NCBI GenBank assembly: GCA_039970095.1
Contig: JBDVMP010000099.1
Span: 48,910-112,909, forward strand
DNA from: JAMZMI01 sp039970095
GTDB taxonomy: Bacteria > Bacteroidota > Bacteroidia > Cytophagales > Cyclobacteriaceae
Length of the DNA: 64,000 nucleotides
Reading direction: 5' to 3'
The position numbers and the translations under genes were made by a program. This document shows, one piece after another, positions 61,443 through 64,000 of this stretch. The notes below the pieces were generated by a model. That model saw only the letters and a program-made list of their open reading frames with translations. It was not told where the DNA came from and searched no databases. Numbering within the stretch: position 1 is the stretch's first letter; each line of letters begins with the position of its first letter.

Positions 61443-63440
61443 ATGAAAAACGCCATCACCCTATTAGCTATCTTCATAATTGCCGTTTCTTGTTCGCAAA
61501 AGCCCATTACAGAACTAGCCTCACCAGGAGGAGGTCTTACAGTTTCTGTGGACGTGGATAATGAGGGCAGACCCTTCTACTTGTTGAAATATGAAGATCG
61601 TACCGTTGTAGATACATCATATCTTGGCTTTGATATAGATAAAGCTTCCTCGCTGGCTACAGGACTGAGTATAGTCAGTGCAAGCACCTCTGCTTTTGAC
61701 GAAACCTGGGAGCAGCCCTGGGGTGAAGAGCGATATATCCGCAACAACTACAATGAACTGACTGTCAATTTTAGTAGCACAGAGGATTTGATGCTGAATG
61801 TCATTTTCCGCATGTTTGATGATGGGTTTGCTTTGAGGTACGAGTTTCCCGAGCAAGAGGGCTTGCAGGATCTTGTCGTCAAGCAAGAATATACAGAATT
61901 CAAAATGGGTGGAGATCACCAGGCGTGGTGGATTCCGGCATTTGCAGGCAATCGCTACGAGTATGAATTTGCTAAAAATCAGTTAAGTGAACTCAACCGT
62001 GTTCATACGCCACTGACCCTCGAAGGTAGCGACGGCCTGTATTATAGCATCCATGAAGCTGCACTTTATGATTATCCAAGCATGATTCTACGGGGGACAG
62101 GTTCCACCACACTGAAATGCGACCTGGTGCCGTACAGCACCACTGACCCAACAAAGGCCTATTTAGAGGCTCCTTTCAAAACTCCGTGGCGAACCCTTCA
62201 GATTGGTAAAACCCCGGGAGATTTGATTACAAATTATTTGATTTTGAATCTGAATGAACCCAACAAATTGGAGGATGTGTCCTGGATCAAACCAGGAAAG
62301 TATATAGGAGTCTGGTGGGAAATGTTCGTCAGCCTGGGTACCTGGCATCAGGGCCCCAAGCATGCGGCTAATACCCAAAACGTGAAGAAGTACATCGACT
62401 TTGCTTCCAAGCATGGGTTCAATGGAGTCCTTGTAGAGGGATGGAACTACGGATGGGATGGAAACTGGATGGGTGGTGGCACCAAATTCGAATTCAGCAA
62501 ACCATACCCTGACTTTGATGTGGAGGAGCTGAGCAGTTATGCAGCAGAAAGGGACGTTTATATTATCGGGCATCATGAGACGGGTGCAGATATTGAAAAC
62601 TACGATGATCAGCTTGAGGAGGCCTATCAATTTCTTTCTAAATATGGAATGAAGGCTGTTAAGACGGGGTATGTAGAAAATGGAGACACACTACCGAACG
62701 GGCTTTATCACCACGGTCAGGAATTTGTTAAGCATTTTCAGCGGGTAATCGAAATGGGCGTAAAACATAAGACCATGATTGTCGCACATGAACCGATCAA
62801 AGACACTGGCAAGCGCAGAACTTATCCCAATATGGTATCGAGAGAAGGAGCAAAGGGGCAGGAATATAACGCGATGGGTGGCAGTGCTCCAAACCATGTA
62901 ACCATACTTCCTTTTACAAGAGGATTGTCCGGACCTATGGACTATACTCCGGGGGTATTTGACATAATGATAAAGACCAATCCGGGAAATCAAGTACTGG
63001 GAACCATGGCTCGTGAGCTGGCCCTGTACTTAATAATATATGCGCCCATGCAGATGGCCAATGATTTACCAGAGAACTATGAAGGTCACCCTGCTTTTCA
63101 ATTTATTAAAGACGTACCCACAGACTGGGAAACCACCAAAGTATTGGACGGAGAAATTGGAGAACATATAAGCATAGCACGCAAAGAACGAGGTAGCGAA
63201 AATTGGTTCGTAGGAGCCATCACAAATGAGGAAGCGCGAACCACTACGGTAGATTTTTCATTTCTTTCTCCTGATAAAACGTATTCGGCTACAATCTATC
63301 GCAATTCAGATGATGCAGATTATTTGGAAAACCCTACAGGTTACGTGATTGAGCAACAAGAAGTGACAAGCGCCACATTAATAGACTTTGAGCTGTGTAG
63401 AGCCGGGGGTGTGGCTATCAGCCTTTTTATCAATGAGTAG
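61443..63440 (+). CDS. GH97 alpha-glucosidase (SusB-like)
   Basis: A 665-aa lipoprotein (lipobox IIAVSC, C17). The N-terminal beta-sandwich is followed by the barrel with E379 (HHETG), E450 (AHEPIK), E468 and E474 (SREGAKGQEYNA). The spacing 450-468-474 is the same as E508-E526-E532 of Bacteroides SusB, so the Ca-dependent inverting mechanism should hold. It would release glucose from the ends of oligosaccharides in the periplasm. Confidence 0.93.
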   Translation: MKNAITLLAIFIIAVSCSQKPITELASPGGGLTVSVDVDNEGRPFYLLKYEDRTVVDTSYLGFDIDKASSLATGLSIVSASTSAFDETWEQPWGEERYIRNNYNELTVNFSSTEDLMLNVIFRMFDDGFALRYEFPEQEGLQDLVVKQEYTEFKMGGDHQAWWIPAFAGNRYEYEFAKNQLSELNRVHTPLTLEGSDGLYYSIHEAALYDYPSMILRGTGSTTLKCDLVPYSTTDPTKAYLEAPFKTPWRTLQIGKTPGDLITNYLILNLNEPNKLEDVSWIKPGKYIGVWWEMFVSLGTWHQGPKHAANTQNVKKYIDFASKHGFNGVLVEGWNYGWDGNWMGGGTKFEFSKPYPDFDVEELSSYAAERDVYIIGHHETGADIENYDDQLEEAYQFLSKYGMKAVKTGYVENGDTLPNGLYHHGQEFVKHFQRVIEMGVKHKTMIVAHEPIKDTGKRRTYPNMVSREGAKGQEYNAMGGSAPNHVTILPFTRGLSGPMDYTPGVFDIMIKTNPGNQVLGTMARELALYLIIYAPMQMANDLPENYEGHPAFQFIKDVPTDWETTKVLDGEIGEHISIARKERGSENWFVGAITNEEARTTTVDFSFLSPDKTYSATIYRNSDDADYLENPTGYVIEQQEVTSATLIDFELCRAGGVAISLFINE

Positions 63441-63454
63441 AGTTTATCATAGTT

Positions 63455-63479
63455 CTCCCTGCTGGTTTACCACAGGGAG
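63455..63479 (+). other. First 3' hairpin after the SusB-like gene
   Basis: CTCCCTG and CAGGGAG close a stem with one bulged C and an inner TGG/CCA pair around TTTA. No T-run follows. It may protect the 3' end of the glucan-locus mRNA before the true terminator. Confidence 0.5.
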
Positions 63480-63498
63480 TTGGTTTGGTTAGTAGTTT

Positions 63499-63524
63499 AA
63501 AAGACGGTTAAGGCCGTCTTTTTT
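63499..63524 (+). terminator. Rho-independent terminator of the glucan locus
   Basis: AAAAGACGG and CCGTCTTTT form a 9-bp stem with a TTAAGG loop, followed by T residues. It separates the locus from oadG. Confidence 0.85.
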
Positions 63525-63654
63525 CTTTTCCACCATGATATTTATCAGTCTCGCAGGTAAATCTACTTCATGGTTTCCCTCGTCTATTTGTATGAAATTG
63601 TTACCTTGAAGGGTTTTAAAAACAGCAAATCCGGACGGAGTTAAATTTTTCAAT

Positions 63655-63903
63655 ATGGAGCCAACCATTTCTTCAGCACTATCTCTTTTACTTATCGGTA
63701 TGATCACCGTATTCTTAGTGCTCTTTTTGGTGGTTGTTACCGGCAACCTACTCATTCGCCTGGTCAACCGATTTGTTTCCGAAGAATTGGCTCAGCCCTC
63801 ACCTGCATCGATCGAACCCAACAAACTGGCAGCTATTACAGCCGCCATTGAAACTATTACTCAGGGAAAAGGCAAAATCACGAAAGTCGAAAAAGTAAAA
63901 TAA
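63655..63903 (+). CDS. oadG: OadG-type small membrane subunit of a biotin-dependent decarboxylase
   Basis: An 82-aa protein with one N-terminal membrane helix (about 8-32; MITVFLVLFLVVVTGNLLIRLVN) and a polar tail, as in the OadG/gamma family. It would help assemble a membrane decarboxylase. The next gene is a carboxyltransferase, which fits. Confidence 0.75.
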   Translation: MEPTISSALSLLLIGMITVFLVLFLVVVTGNLLIRLVNRFVSEELAQPSPASIEPNKLAAITAAIETITQGKGKITKVEKVK

Positions 63904-63914
63904 ATAACATTATC

Positions 63915-64000
63915 ATGTCGAAAGAAATAGGCTTGTGCCTGGTGTACAGGGACATGTGGCAATCCTCGGGCAAGTATATGCCCAGAGTAGATCAGTTGGT
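63915..64000 (+). CDS. Biotin-dependent carboxyltransferase/decarboxylase alpha-type subunit (5' end only)
   Basis: Only the first 28 codons are in the window. They read MSKEIGLCLVYRDMWQSSGKY onward, where RDxxQS matches the metal-binding RDxxQS of pyruvate/oxaloacetate/methylmalonyl-CoA carboxyltransferases. Substrate not determinable here. Confidence 0.7.
   Translation, partial: MSKEIGLCLVYRDMWQSSGKYMPRVDQL

Noticed and set aside
63489..63767. 92-codon minus-strand frame
   Set aside because: It is antisense to the OadG helix and the glucan-locus terminator, and its composition is not protein-like.

Overview
The window comes from a Bacteroidota chromosome, most likely a free-living (probably marine) member of the Cytophagales. 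The evidence is the SusC/SusD pairs, the PorW/SprE-type type IX secretion protein, a type IX C-terminal sorting domain on an amylase, DUF4382 and DUF4097 proteins, an atpZ-I-B-E-F-H-A-G cluster lacking atpD and atpC, almost no Shine-Dalgarno sequences, and promoters that match the Bacteroidota form TTTG-N19-TAnnTTTG. The genus is an inference. No rRNA, tRNA, CRISPR array, prophage or insertion sequence was seen.

Layout. 1-6250 (minus): porW/sprE-like, PBP1A and uvrC (3' end outside the window) in one tight operon. 6296-13131 (plus): an M23 peptidase and a bactofilin run directly into the F-type ATP synthase genes. 13143-17898 (plus): a UbiA-like membrane protein and a methyltransferase, then an ECF sigma factor with a membrane partner, a DUF4097-like protein and two envelope proteins. 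17928-20903 (minus): a vapBC toxin-antitoxin pair, a THUMP-like methyltransferase and asd. 21029-29812 (plus): a 2295-residue secreted lamin-tail/Ig-like protein, a deoxynucleoside kinase and a DUF4382 lipoprotein. 29980-34262 (minus): a four-gene MacAB-like exporter with two permeases. 34518-36806: a COG2509 flavoprotein, convergent with a ferredoxin-like protein and a SnoaL-like lipoprotein. 36807-37237 is a 431-base stretch with no conventional gene; it holds a 33-codon AbrB-like ORF, tandem repeats and a strong terminator, and 37046-37237 shows nothing further. 37238-41014: DUF547, acyl-CoA dehydrogenase, rpsU, xerD, hpf and a 32-residue membrane microprotein. 41070-47307: cysS (minus), divergent from rimP-nusA-infB, which has an attenuator-like leader. 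47419-63440: an alpha-glucan (starch-like) utilisation locus. 63655-64000: oadG and the start of a carboxyltransferase gene.

How the genes work together. In the glucan locus, a membrane-anchored beta-propeller regulator with a cytoplasmic HTH is followed by a 346-base gap that carries five GTTAAC sites arranged as phased tandem pairs (50333-50440). Downstream lie SusE/F-like, a type IX-secreted GH13, SusC, SusD, a SusA-like GH13 and a SusB-like GH97. This suggests capture and cleavage outside the cell, TonB-dependent import, and periplasmic breakdown to glucose. Hairpins at 52091-52118 and 59531-59561 divide the locus into segments that may be expressed at different levels.

The most interesting new signals are the GTTAAC array, the rimP leader terminator, the hairpin that ends one base before the xerD start codon, two unannotated microgenes each followed by its own terminator (36907-37008 and 40916-41014), the phased operator-like repeats before vapB and before the DUF4382 gene, and promoters placed so close to start codons that leaderless mRNAs are predicted. 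No clearly new multi-gene system was found.
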